From: an uncultured archaeon A07HB70
GTDB taxonomy: Archaea; Halobacteriota; Halobacteria; Halobacteriales; Haloferacaceae
Assembly (NCBI GenBank): GCA_000496195.1
Contig: KI543177.1
Coordinates: forward strand, 92,498-133,087
Length of the DNA stretch: 40,590 nt
Reading direction: 5' to 3'
Below are positions 9,803-18,741 of the stretch, piece after piece. Every line of letters starts with the position of its first letter. Position 1 is the first letter of the stretch. A model generated the notes under the pieces. It searched no databases. It was given only the letters and a program-made list of their open reading frames with translations, and was not told the origin of the DNA. Made by a program: the position numbers and the translations under genes.

Positions 9803-10462
9803 ATGTCGGTCACGGCGAAAGTCCTCCTCAAACACGACCGCCTCGCGTTCGTCCCGACGCTCCGCGCCCTCGACGGCGTGGAGATAAGCGTCATCGCCCA
9901 GGGGACGACGGACCCGGAGCGAACCGTCTTTCCGTTCTACGTGGAGTACGAAGACCGGGCAGAGCTGGAGCGGTCGTTCGACGCGGACGAGACGGTCGCC
10001 CGCTACGAGCTCGTCGACTGGACGGACGAGGCGGGTATCTACAACACCGAGTACACGCCCGACACGAAGCTGATCAGCACCGTCGTCACGGAGGTCAACG
10101 GCGTCCTGGCCCACACGGAGACGAGGGGAGGCGGCTGGCTCGCCCGGCTCCTCCTCCCGAACCGCGCGGCGCTCGGCACCGTCTGGGAGTACGCGAGCGA
10201 GAACGACATCGAGTTCGAGATCGTCGAGATCTACGGCAACGACGGGGTGGCAGGCGAGACGTCGTACGGCCTGACCGACGAACAGCGGGCCACGCTCCTC
10301 CTGGCGTACGAGCGGGGCTACTTCAGCGAGCCGCGCGAGGTGGCGCTGGGCGGCATCGCGGACGAACTCGGGCTCTCCTCGACGGCCACGAGCGGCCGGC
10401 TGCGGCGTGGTATCAGGAACCTCGTCGCGGCGACGCTTGGCGGCAGCGAGACGGAGGAGTAG
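9803..10462 (+). CDS. Bat-like (bacterio-opsin activator) HTH-10 domain transcriptional regulator
   Basis: [23 protein letters not shown]...[56 protein letters not shown], characteristic of the haloarchaeal HTH_10 family. Confidence 0.9.
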   Translation: MSVTAKVLLKHDRLAFVPTLRALDGVEISVIAQGTTDPERTVFPFYVEYEDRAELERSFDADETVARYELVDWTDEAGIYNTEYTPDTKLISTVVTEVNGVLAHTETRGGGWLARLLLPNRAALGTVWEYASENDIEFEIVEIYGNDGVAGETSYGLTDEQRATLLLAYERGYFSEPREVALGGIADELGLSSTATSGRLRRGIRNLVAATLGGSETEE

Positions 10463-10465
10463 CCC

Positions 10466-10720
10466 TCACCGCGTCTCGTACACCGGGCGTAGCGACTCGG
10501 TCCCCTTCTGGTAGCCGAGCCACCGGCTGAGAACGGCGGCGACGAAGACGAGGTAGACCGGAAACAGTAGCAGGAGCGCGTAGCCGGCCATCACGACGCC
10601 GAGCGAACCGGCCCAGTAGAGGAGGCCGATTGCAGCGAGGCCGACGAACGCACCGAGATACATGCCCAGGCGGAACGCCTGCGCGGCGACGGGACCGGGT
10701 CGGGGTCGAACTGCGTCCAC
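10466..10720 (-). CDS. Small membrane protein
   Basis: MYLGAFVGLAAIGLLYWAGSLGVVMAGYALLLLFPVYLVFVAAVLSRWLGYQKG; start uncertain (GTG 10720 or ATG 10663). Confidence 0.6.
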   Translation of the reverse strand: MDAVRPRPGPVAAQAFRLGMYLGAFVGLAAIGLLYWAGSLGVVMAGYALLLLFPVYLVFVAAVLSRWLGYQKGTESLRPVYETR

Positions 10721-10864
10721 ATAGTGCAGTGGTGCTTGAGAGTCATAAGACGTGCGCGGTAGTGGATCACTCGCTCGCGTGAGGGCGCGCGGGAGCGCAG
10801 GTCCGCCGTGCCGGGCGAACGGACCGACCGGGGGCTTTTGCCCGTCCTCGCGAACGGTCGGGTG

Positions 10865-11374
10865 ATGCGTGTCGTCCTCGTCGCCGCGGTCGCCGCGAAC
10901 GGCGTCATCGGCGCCGACGGCGAGATGCCGTGGCACCTGCCGGCGGACCTCGAGCACTTCCGCGAGCTGACCCTCGGTCACCCCGTCGTCGTCGGGCGGC
11001 GGACCCACGAGGCGGTCCGGGCGAGCCTCGGCGGGCCGCTCCCGGACCGGACGAACGTCGTGCTGACGACCACTCCCGAGGCGCTCCCGGACGACGTCGT
11101 CGCCGTCGGCTCCGTCCGGGCGGCACTCGACGCCGCCGCCGCGACGGGTGCCGCGACGGCGTACGTCGCCGGCGGCGCGTCCGTCTACGAGCAGTTCCTG
11201 CCCCACGCCGACACGATGGTCCTGAGCGAACTCGACGAGTCGTTCGCGGGCGACACTCGGTTCCCCGCGGTCGACCGCGAGCGGTGGCGCGAGACCAGCC
11301 GCGAGCGGTACGACCAGTTCGACGTCGTGACCTACAGCCGCGACGACGAGGGCGAGCGGACGCAAGGGGATTGA
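10865..11374 (+). CDS. folA: Dihydrofolate reductase
   Basis: MRVVLVAAVAANGVIGADGEMPWHLPADLEHFRELTLGHPVVVGRRTHEAV...AYVAGGASVYEQFLPHADTMVLSELDESFAGDTRFP. Confidence 0.95.
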   Translation: MRVVLVAAVAANGVIGADGEMPWHLPADLEHFRELTLGHPVVVGRRTHEAVRASLGGPLPDRTNVVLTTTPEALPDDVVAVGSVRAALDAAAATGAATAYVAGGASVYEQFLPHADTMVLSELDESFAGDTRFPAVDRERWRETSRERYDQFDVVTYSRDDEGERTQGD

Positions 11375-11434
11375 TAAAGGCCGGCTGTGGTCAACGTCGG
11401 ATTTTATTCCAGGGAGCCACGAAACCTAACAGGA

Positions 11435-12811
11435 ATGCACGACGACCCCGAGCACCCGAATCACCCGAGCGTCGACCAGTCGGACCGAACGGTCCCCCGG
11501 AACCTGCGGCAGACGGGCGACCCCAGCATCGAGATGTTGATGTCGACGCGTGTTCGGAAGTCCCCCTTCTTCCACAAGTCGTTCAACGAGGAGGGGGCGT
11601 GGCGCTGTACCGTCTACAACCGGCTCTACCACCCGCGCGGACTCGTCGACCCCGAGGACGGCGGCGCGATGCGGGAGTACGAGGCGCTGACCGAGAGCGT
11701 CACCCTGTGGGACGTCGCCGTCGAGCGCCAGATCCGGGTGAAAGGCCCCGACGCAGAGGCGCTGACGAACTACGTCGTCACCCGGGACGTCACCTCGATG
11801 GACCCGATGGACGGGAAGTACGTCATCCTGTGTAACGAGGACGGCGGCGTGTTGAACGACCCCGTCCTGCTTCGCCCGGAGGAAGACGAGTTCTGGTTCT
11901 CCATCTCGGACTCGACGCTGATGATGTGGCTCCAGGGCGTCGCGGTCGACTCGGGGCTCGACGTCGAGATCGACGAGATCGACGTCGCGCCGATGCAGAT
12001 CCAGGGACCGCTCGCGGAGGACGTGATGGTCGACGTCGTCGGCGACGAGGTCAGCGACGTGCCGTACTACGGCCTGATGGAGGCCGAGATCGACGGCTGT
12101 GAGGTGCTGATCAGCCAGACCGGCTTCTCCGGCGAGAAGGGGTACGAGGTCTACGTCCGGAACGCCCACGAGAACGCCGAGCGCGTCTGGGACCCCGTGA
12201 TGGCGTCGGTCAAAGACCACGGCGGGATGCAGATCGCGCCGGGCCACCACCGCCGTATCGCGGCCGGCATCATGTCCTGGGGACAGGATCTCGACCACGA
12301 GACGTCGCCGTTCCAGGTCAACCTCGGCTACCAGGTGCCCGACGACAAGGAGGCCGACTACATCGGCAAGGAGGCCCTCGAGGAACAGCAGCAGCAGATC
12401 GACGACGGCGAGTACCCGTTCACCCACAAGCTGGTCGGGCTGAAGATGGCCGGCGAGCCGATCCGCGACTACGCGCCGGACTTCTGGCTCATCTCCGACC
12501 CCGAGACGGGCGAGGAGTGTGGCTACCTTACCTCGCCGTGGTGGAACCCGGACCTCGAGACCAACATCGGCATGGGCTTTGTCCCCGCCGAGCAGATTCA
12601 GGCGGTCACCGACACGCCGCTCGACGACCGGATCTACGACGAGAACCTCGACCTGGAGTTCCAGGTCCACCTCCCGGACGAGTACGCCGAGGAGTCCGGC
12701 GGCCCGGTGTACGCGACGGCTGCGAAGGTGCCGTTCAAGGAGTCTGTCAACCCGAGCGCCCGCGAGCAGGCGAAGCTCAACGCCCGGAAGGAAGCAGGGC
12801 AGAGCGACTGA
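11435..12811 (+). CDS. DmdA/GcvT-like THF-dependent demethylase/aminomethyltransferase
   Basis: LWDVAVERQIRVKGPDAEALTNYVVTRDVT...NEDGGVLNDPVLLRPEEDEFWFSISDS...MQIQGPLAEDV...LISQTGFSGEKGYEVYV; TATA-like attttatt at 11401-11408 about 30 nt upstream of ATG 11435. Confidence 0.85.
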   Translation: MHDDPEHPNHPSVDQSDRTVPRNLRQTGDPSIEMLMSTRVRKSPFFHKSFNEEGAWRCTVYNRLYHPRGLVDPEDGGAMREYEALTESVTLWDVAVERQIRVKGPDAEALTNYVVTRDVTSMDPMDGKYVILCNEDGGVLNDPVLLRPEEDEFWFSISDSTLMMWLQGVAVDSGLDVEIDEIDVAPMQIQGPLAEDVMVDVVGDEVSDVPYYGLMEAEIDGCEVLISQTGFSGEKGYEVYVRNAHENAERVWDPVMASVKDHGGMQIAPGHHRRIAAGIMSWGQDLDHETSPFQVNLGYQVPDDKEADYIGKEALEEQQQQIDDGEYPFTHKLVGLKMAGEPIRDYAPDFWLISDPETGEECGYLTSPWWNPDLETNIGMGFVPAEQIQAVTDTPLDDRIYDENLDLEFQVHLPDEYAEESGGPVYATAAKVPFKESVNPSAREQAKLNARKEAGQSD

Positions 12812-12991
12812 CGGGTCGACGGCCCACTGGCGTCAGATGCGCAGGTGACCCGGCGGCTGACCTTCTGTGGCAGTAGCGGCCAGTCGAGCGAGCGGATGCT
12901 CTCCGGCGCCGCCTCCCGGCCGGCGTCGTCACCACGGATGTCGAGCGAACGGGCCTCCGTGCGGGGGCAGCAGAGCGCGAGTCGACCGGGT

Positions 12992-13852
12992 TCAGCCGTT
13001 CAGGCGGGCCAGCCGCCACGACTCGGTGTCCGGCGTCTGGTTGAACGTGTAGACGTGGACGCCCTGGATGTCGTAGTCGTCGTCGTCGACGAAGGGCGCG
13101 AGGCCGTCGATCAGCTCGTCCGGCTCGTACTTGCCGCGCGAGGAGATGGCCTGCCGGACGAAGTCGACGATACCCGTGGTCTTCTGGAGGAACCTGACGG
13201 AGTCGCCGACGCCGACCTTCCGCGAGATCTTGATCAGCTTCGCGTAGTTCATGACGCCGGGGATCCCCACCTCGACCGGCAGGTCGACACCCCGCTCGCG
13301 GAGCGTCTCGATCCACGAGACGACCGCCTCGGGGTCGTAGCAGAGCTGCGTCACGATGTACGTGGCGTACGGTCGCTTCTCGTCCATCGACGCCGCCAGC
13401 GTCTCGTCGGAGAGGAAGTCGTGCCCCTCTGGGTAGCCGGTGATCCCGACCTCGTCGAACTCGTGTCCCAGCTCGTCCAGGGCGACGAGAAGCTCGTAGG
13501 CGGAGGTGAACTCGCCGGCTGGGTCCTCGCGGTCACCGCCGGGGACGAAGATATCGGTGACGCCCGCCTCGGTGAGCCGTCGGGCGATCTCGTCCAGGTG
13601 CTCGCGGTCCTCGACGTAGCGGGCGGCGATATGTGGCACGACGTCGTACCCCCACGTGACGGCCTGTTCGGTGCGCTCGACGGTGGTGTCGATACCGAGC
13701 TGTGGCGAGGTGGTGACCGCGACGGTTGCGCCGTCGGGCAGGTGTCCGATCTCCTCTTCGAAGCTGTCGAACGGCATCAGCTCGAACCGCGCGCCGGAGA
13801 GCAGCGTCTCGGCGCCGGTCTGTGTGTCGGGTGTTCGCGATGTGAGTGACAT
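12992..13852 (-). CDS. metF: Methylenetetrahydrofolate reductase family protein
   Basis: FEEEIGHLPDGATVAVTTSPQLGIDTTVE..VVPHIAARYVEDREHLDEIARRLTEAGVTDIFVPGGDREDPAGEF..YPEGH..KRPYATYIVTQLCYDPEAVVSWIETLRERGVDLPVEVGIPGVMNYAKLIKIS. Confidence 0.9.
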   Translation of the reverse strand: MSLTSRTPDTQTGAETLLSGARFELMPFDSFEEEIGHLPDGATVAVTTSPQLGIDTTVERTEQAVTWGYDVVPHIAARYVEDREHLDEIARRLTEAGVTDIFVPGGDREDPAGEFTSAYELLVALDELGHEFDEVGITGYPEGHDFLSDETLAASMDEKRPYATYIVTQLCYDPEAVVSWIETLRERGVDLPVEVGIPGVMNYAKLIKISRKVGVGDSVRFLQKTTGIVDFVRQAISSRGKYEPDELIDGLAPFVDDDDYDIQGVHVYTFNQTPDTESWRLARLNG

Positions 13853-13925
13853 GTGTACTGGTGTCTCCGTGGCTATTTTTCTCTGTGGGTGCGACAGCGA
13901 GCGCCGCTCCCCGTCGTCGGGACGG

Positions 13926-14870
13926 TCACGCGTCTCCCCGCGCCCGTCCTCTGATTCGCGCCGCGACCTCCTCGTGCGACGTGGGGTCGGGGGCGGCGTC
14001 GATGCGGTGGACGACCAGGTCGAGGAGGTCGAGGCGGCGGAGCAGTTCGCGCGTGCGCTCCTGCTCGACTCCCAGCTGCCGGTGGACCTCGTACACCGTC
14101 CGGGCGTCGACGACGGCCTCCGCGACGTCCGTTACCGTCAGGCCGTCGGGGAGGTCGACGCCCTCGACGGCGAGTCCGTCCGCGAGGAGCGCCGACGGCT
14201 CGTCGCTCTCCTCGGAAGCCGTCGCTCCGTCGGTGTCGGACTCTTCGTCGTCCTCGTCTGTGTCGTACGTGTCGGGGTCGTGGACGCCCGCCTCTATCAT
14301 GTACCGCCGGAGCGTCTCCGCCGAGACGTCCATCTCGAACAGCCGTGTCATCGCCGCGAAGGTGTCACAGCAGCCGTACAGCCGCCGGAGGTAGTCGACG
14401 TCCTCGAACGGCGGGAGCGACTCGTCGCGGACAGCCGCGAGGTCTGTCGACGTCTCGTCGGCTGCTTCGCGCCGGGCGGCGTCGGCGCCGTCGTCGGTGC
14501 GCTGTTGGCCGTCCCGTGGCGTCTCGTCGGACGGGTCGACCGCGAGCTCGACCGTCACCACCACGCCGCCGGCGGTGAGGCCGGCGTCGACGACGCGCGC
14601 CGCGGCGACGCCCGCCGTCGTCTCCGGCACCGACAGCAGGTCTCGCGCCGAGCAGTCGAGGCGCAGGCCGCCGTCGGTTGCGTCGACGTCGTCGGCGACG
14701 ATGGGGCCGTCCCGGCCGACAGCACCCAGGTCGACGGCGAGGTCTACCGTCGCGCTGACGCCGCCGTCCGGCGCGTCAGTCGTCGCGTCGACGTTCTCGA
14801 CGGCCAGTCCCCGGCGCTCGTAGCCGTCTATCACCGTCGAGAGTACGTCGAACGAGGCCCGTATCTCCAT
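13926..14870 (-). CDS. Haloarchaeal hypothetical protein, possibly DNA-binding
   Basis: MEIRASFDVLSTVIDGYERRGLAVENV...FEDVDYLRRLYGCCDTFAAMTRLFEMDVSAETLRRYMIEAGVHDPDTYDTDEDDEE...LTVTDVAEAVVDARTVYEVHRQLGVEQERTRELLRRLDLLDLV; HTH-like segments inferred only. Confidence 0.6.
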   Translation of the reverse strand: MEIRASFDVLSTVIDGYERRGLAVENVDATTDAPDGGVSATVDLAVDLGAVGRDGPIVADDVDATDGGLRLDCSARDLLSVPETTAGVAAARVVDAGLTAGGVVVTVELAVDPSDETPRDGQQRTDDGADAARREAADETSTDLAAVRDESLPPFEDVDYLRRLYGCCDTFAAMTRLFEMDVSAETLRRYMIEAGVHDPDTYDTDEDDEESDTDGATASEESDEPSALLADGLAVEGVDLPDGLTVTDVAEAVVDARTVYEVHRQLGVEQERTRELLRRLDLLDLVVHRIDAAPDPTSHEEVAARIRGRARGDA

Positions 14871-14961
14871 GACGCTGTGTACATGTGATACGTTATGGAT
14901 CATAAGCCCTCGTGAGGAACTGTCAAGGCCTATAAACCGCCCCGGCGCTGCGTGGCCGAGG

Positions 14962-15915
14962 TTATCCCACACGGCGCGCGACAGCCGCCAGCCGCTCGCC
15001 GGCCATCACGGTCGACTCGCGGGCGAGTGAGTACACGAGGCCGCCGTCGGCGGCGGTGACCCGCTGTCGTCGCTCGTACGTCGCCGGGTCGTACACCGCA
15101 CCGAGCTCCTCCCCGGCGTCGACGGTCTCGCCGACGGCGACGTCGGGCCGGAGTTCGAACAGTCCCGACTCGTCGGCCCGGGTGGGCGTCGCGTCGCCGC
15201 GGAGGCGGACGGGCGACGGCGCGTCCGCGGGCGACGGCTCCAAGACGTCGAGCTCACGGAGGACGTTCCGCACGCCGGTAGCGCCGTTCGTCGCCGCCGT
15301 CGGGTCGATCCGGCGGCTGTTCGCCAGCTCGGCGGTGAGCGCGGGCACGCCGGCGGCGGCGGCGGCGGCGCGGAGGGTGCTGCCGTCCCCGTCGGCGTCC
15401 TCGCCACGGTCGTCGTCGCCCATGAGGTGTGGCGCCCCGAACGCCGCCGCGAGCCGCCGTGCCGCACCGTCGCCGTCGGGGTACCGGACGTGCTCGAGCA
15501 TGTCCGGCGTGCCCGTGTGGAGGTCGACGACGGCGTCGGCCCCCTCGACGAGCTCCCACAGCCGTGCGGCGACCCTCTGCCCGAGGCTCCCGTCTGCGTC
15601 GCCGGGCCACGCCCGGTTGAGGTTCTGCGCACGCGCGTCGTACGCCTGCGGCGTCAGGTACGACCGGCTGTCGAGTGCCAGTGGGTTCGCGACGGGGACA
15701 GCCACCACCGTCCCGGCGAGCGGCGCCGACCGGAGGTCACCGTGGAGGCGCCGCAGCGCCGCCGGACCGTTCAGTTCGATGCCGTGCTGGGCGGCCTGGA
15801 CGTACACCGTCGGACCCGGCCCGCCCTCGTAGCGGTGGACGGTCACCGCAACCGGACCGGCGGGCAGGCAGCCGACGCGACGGGCCGTCGTCGTGTGCGT
15901 CGCCGTCTCGTACAC
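14962..15915 (-). CDS. Succinylglutamate desuccinylase/aspartoacylase family metallopeptidase-like protein
   Basis: GPTVYVQAAQHGIELNGPAALRRL...VPVANPLALDSRSYLTPQAYDARAQNLNRAWPGD...VDLHTGTPD, the zinc-site pattern of the AstE/AspA family; GTG start at 15915 likely. Confidence 0.85.
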   Translation of the reverse strand: MYETATHTTTARRVGCLPAGPVAVTVHRYEGGPGPTVYVQAAQHGIELNGPAALRRLHGDLRSAPLAGTVVAVPVANPLALDSRSYLTPQAYDARAQNLNRAWPGDADGSLGQRVAARLWELVEGADAVVDLHTGTPDMLEHVRYPDGDGAARRLAAAFGAPHLMGDDDRGEDADGDGSTLRAAAAAAGVPALTAELANSRRIDPTAATNGATGVRNVLRELDVLEPSPADAPSPVRLRGDATPTRADESGLFELRPDVAVGETVDAGEELGAVYDPATYERRQRVTAADGGLVYSLARESTVMAGERLAAVARRVG

Positions 15916-15994
15916 GGTCGAACCGGGGGGGCCGCGCTCAAAACCGTGGTCCCGGCGCGGCCGGAACACGACCTGACGGAACGGCGAGAGGACG

Positions 15995-16007
15995 TGTCCG
16001 ACGGACA
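15995..16007. promoter_or_regulatory. 13-bp palindrome upstream of a TATA box; candidate operator
   Basis: TGTCCG-A-CGGACA, 10 nt upstream of TATA-like agctatttt (16018-16025) and ATG 16054. Confidence 0.5.
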
Positions 16008-16053
16008 GGTGGCGATAGCTATTTTCCGGCACGAGACGACGTGGTCGTACAAC

Positions 16054-18624
16054 ATGGAACCAACCGGGAGTCAGCCGTCAGAGGCCGGAACCGTCGTCGT
16101 CGGGGCCGGCATCGTCGGCTGCAACGTCGCGTACCAGTTGACCGCGCTCGGTCGGGACGACGTCGTCGTCGTCGACCAGGGCCCGATGCCGACCACCGGC
16201 GGATCCTCGACGCACGCCCCCGGCATCATGTTCCAGACGGCCGAGCCGAAGGTGCTCAGCAAGTTCGCGGACTACAGCCGGCGGCTCTACTCGGAGCTCG
16301 AGGGCGCGGACGGCGAACAGGCGTACAACGAGGTGGGCGGCATCGAGGTCGCCCGCAGCGAGGAGCGGATGGAGTTCCTCCAGCGCCGCGTCGAACACGC
16401 GACGGCGTGGGGTATCGAGGACCCACAGATGCTCTCGCCAGAGGAGGTCCAGGAGGAGCTGCCGCTCGTCGACCCGGACCAGATCCTCGGCGGCTACTAC
16501 TCGCCGACAGACGGACAGGTGTCCGGCGTGGTCGCCTGCGACGCGCTCGCTCGCGAGGCGATGGACCGCGGCGCACAGTTCGTCCCCCACACCCGGACTG
16601 AGGACGTCGAGACGTCCGGCGACGCCGTCGAGGCCGTCGTCACCGAACACGGCCGGATCGAGTGCGACGAGGTGGTCGTCGCGACGAACATCTGGGCACG
16701 CCAGCTCGGCGAGCGGCTCGGGATCAACCTGCCGGTCGCGCCGGTCGAGCACCAGTACACGATGACGGAGTCGCTCGACGAGCTGGCCGACGCGGCGGTG
16801 GACGTCACCGACCACCCGCTGTTCGAGAACTACGAGAACGTCTCCGGCGAGAAGGCAACGCGCCTGCTGGTCGGTCCGGACCGCCCGATCCTGCGCGACC
16901 AGGACAACGCGATGTACTACCGGACCCACGGCGACTCCTACGGCATCGGCTCGTACAACCACGAGCCGATCGTGCCGGACCCGCAGGAACTCGGCGGCAA
17001 CGACACGGACGGCGAGCAGGGGTCGATCCACGAGTTCACCGACTACCACATGAACACGCCGACACACCCGGACCGGCCGGAGAAGGCGGCGCGACAGGCC
17101 AGCGACGAACTCGTCCCGGCGACGGCGGGGAAGGAGCTCGAACACAAGTACAACGGGATGTTCGCGGAGTCGCCGAACGGCCTCCCCGTGATGGGGCCGG
17201 TCCAGGAGTACGACGGCCTCTGGACCGCCGCCGCGATCTGGGTCACCCACGCCGGCGGCGCCGGAAAGGCGCTCGCGGAGTGGATGGAGAACGGCACGCC
17301 CCGGCTCCCCGACGGACCGATCGACCTCGCGCACTGTGACGTGAACCGGTTCGACGAGCACGAGGGCAGCTGGGCGTTCACCCGCGACATCGGCGCCGAG
17401 GAGTACCGCATCGTCTACAACGTCATGCACCCGAAGTGGGTGTGGACCGACACGCAGCGCGACATCCGGCGGACGCCGATGCACCACAGCCACCTCGAGG
17501 CAGGCGGCGAGATGTGGGCCGAGGCCGGCTGGGAGGCGCCGCAGTGGTTCGAGACGAACGCCGACCTCCTCGCGAAGTACGGCGACCGGATTCCCGAGCG
17601 CGACGACTGGACCGGGAAGTACTGGTCGCCGATCGAGGGCGCCGAGGCGCTCCACGTCCGCAACGCCGTCGGTCTCCACGACATGACGCCGTTCAACAAG
17701 ATGGAGGTCGTCGGCGAGGAGGCCGGCGCGTTCGTCCAGCGGCTCTGCACGAACGACATGGACCTCGACGTCGACGATGTCAAGTACACCCTGATGTGCA
17801 ACGAGGCCGGCGGCGTCCGGGCCGACATCACCGTCACCCGGACGGACGAGGACCGCTACCTCCTGCTGACGACGGGCCGCGAGGTCGGCAACAACCACGT
17901 CGCGTGGGTGCGCGACCAGTCGCCCGCGGGCGTCGTCGTCAACGACGTCACCTCGAACTTCGCGGCGATGGTCTGTACCGGCCCCGACGCTCGGAAGACG
18001 CTCTCGAAGGTGATCGACGCCGACCTCTCCGACGACGCGTTCCCGTTTTTCACGAGCCAGGAGACGTTCGTCGAGAACGTCCCGGTGCGGGCGCTCCGCG
18101 TCTCCTACGCCGGCGAGCTCGGCTGGGAGCTGTACACCCCCTCGGAGTACGGCGAGCGCCTCTGGGAACACGTCATGGACGCCGGCGAGGCGTACGACAT
18201 CCGCCCGTACGGCAACGGCGCGCTCGACGCCCTCCGGATCGAGAAGGGGTTCCGGCTGTGGGGGGTCGACCTCCACACCGAGCACACGCCGTTCGAGGCG
18301 GGCCTCGGCTGGGCCGTCGACACGGAGACCGACTTCATCGGGAAGGAGGCGCTGACCGTACAGGCCGACGGCGGCGAGCTCGGCCACCAGGTGGCGTGTC
18401 TCACCCTCGACGACGAGACGGAGACGATCCTCCCGAACCGGCCCGTGCTGAAGGGCGACGAGACCCTCGGCTACGTCCACAGCGCCGAGTACGGCTACGG
18501 CGTCGGCGCCTGTGTCGCCTACACCTACCTCCCGCCCGAACACGCCGAGCCGGGCACCGAAGTCGAGGTGCTGTACGAGGGCGAGCGCTACGACGCGACG
18601 GTGCGCGAGGAGCCGCTCCTCTAG
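16054..18624 (+). CDS. FAD-dependent dimethylglycine/sarcosine dehydrogenase-like protein with C-terminal GcvT folate domain (copy 1)
   Basis: GTVVVGAGIVGCNVAYQLTALGRDDVVVVDQGPMPTTGGSSTHAPGIMFQT (dinucleotide-binding motif plus the His position used for covalent flavin in DMGDH/SARDH); C-terminal GcvT part LHDMTPFNKMEVVGEEAGAFVQRLCTNDMDL...YAGELGWELYTPSEYGERLWEHVM. Confidence 0.9.
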   Translation: MEPTGSQPSEAGTVVVGAGIVGCNVAYQLTALGRDDVVVVDQGPMPTTGGSSTHAPGIMFQTAEPKVLSKFADYSRRLYSELEGADGEQAYNEVGGIEVARSEERMEFLQRRVEHATAWGIEDPQMLSPEEVQEELPLVDPDQILGGYYSPTDGQVSGVVACDALAREAMDRGAQFVPHTRTEDVETSGDAVEAVVTEHGRIECDEVVVATNIWARQLGERLGINLPVAPVEHQYTMTESLDELADAAVDVTDHPLFENYENVSGEKATRLLVGPDRPILRDQDNAMYYRTHGDSYGIGSYNHEPIVPDPQELGGNDTDGEQGSIHEFTDYHMNTPTHPDRPEKAARQASDELVPATAGKELEHKYNGMFAESPNGLPVMGPVQEYDGLWTAAAIWVTHAGGAGKALAEWMENGTPRLPDGPIDLAHCDVNRFDEHEGSWAFTRDIGAEEYRIVYNVMHPKWVWTDTQRDIRRTPMHHSHLEAGGEMWAEAGWEAPQWFETNADLLAKYGDRIPERDDWTGKYWSPIEGAEALHVRNAVGLHDMTPFNKMEVVGEEAGAFVQRLCTNDMDLDVDDVKYTLMCNEAGGVRADITVTRTDEDRYLLLTTGREVGNNHVAWVRDQSPAGVVVNDVTSNFAAMVCTGPDARKTLSKVIDADLSDDAFPFFTSQETFVENVPVRALRVSYAGELGWELYTPSEYGERLWEHVMDAGEAYDIRPYGNGALDALRIEKGFRLWGVDLHTEHTPFEAGLGWAVDTETDFIGKEALTVQADGGELGHQVACLTLDDETETILPNRPVLKGDETLGYVHSAEYGYGVGACVAYTYLPPEHAEPGTEVEVLYEGERYDATVREEPLL

Positions 18625-18682
18625 GCTCGCACGACCTATCGGTGTGCTGGCAGGCTGTGTCGGGATCGCCAGACCGCGGCGC

Positions 18683-18694
18683 CCCGGATCCGGG
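18683..18694. promoter_or_regulatory. 12-bp perfect palindrome next to TATA box of DMGDH-like copy 2
   Basis: CCCGGATCCGGG ends 9 nt before TATA-like tttttaata (18704-18712); ATG at 18742. Confidence 0.45.
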
Positions 18695-18741
18695 ACACCG
18701 GAGTTTTTAATACCGTGACACGGCCGACCTCACGGGATCAC

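Noticed and set aside
9803-10462. The HTH-10 protein as the dedicated activator of bop
   Set aside because: It lacks the PAS/GAF regions of Bat, lies 5.7 kb away amid folate genes, and HTH_10 regulators are numerous in haloarchaea; no direct evidence.
15427-18624. 1065-aa ORF with extended N-terminus
   Set aside because: The extension overlaps the divergent aspartoacylase gene and intergenic promoter; MEPTGSQPSEAGTVVVGAGIVG at 16054 is the sensible start.
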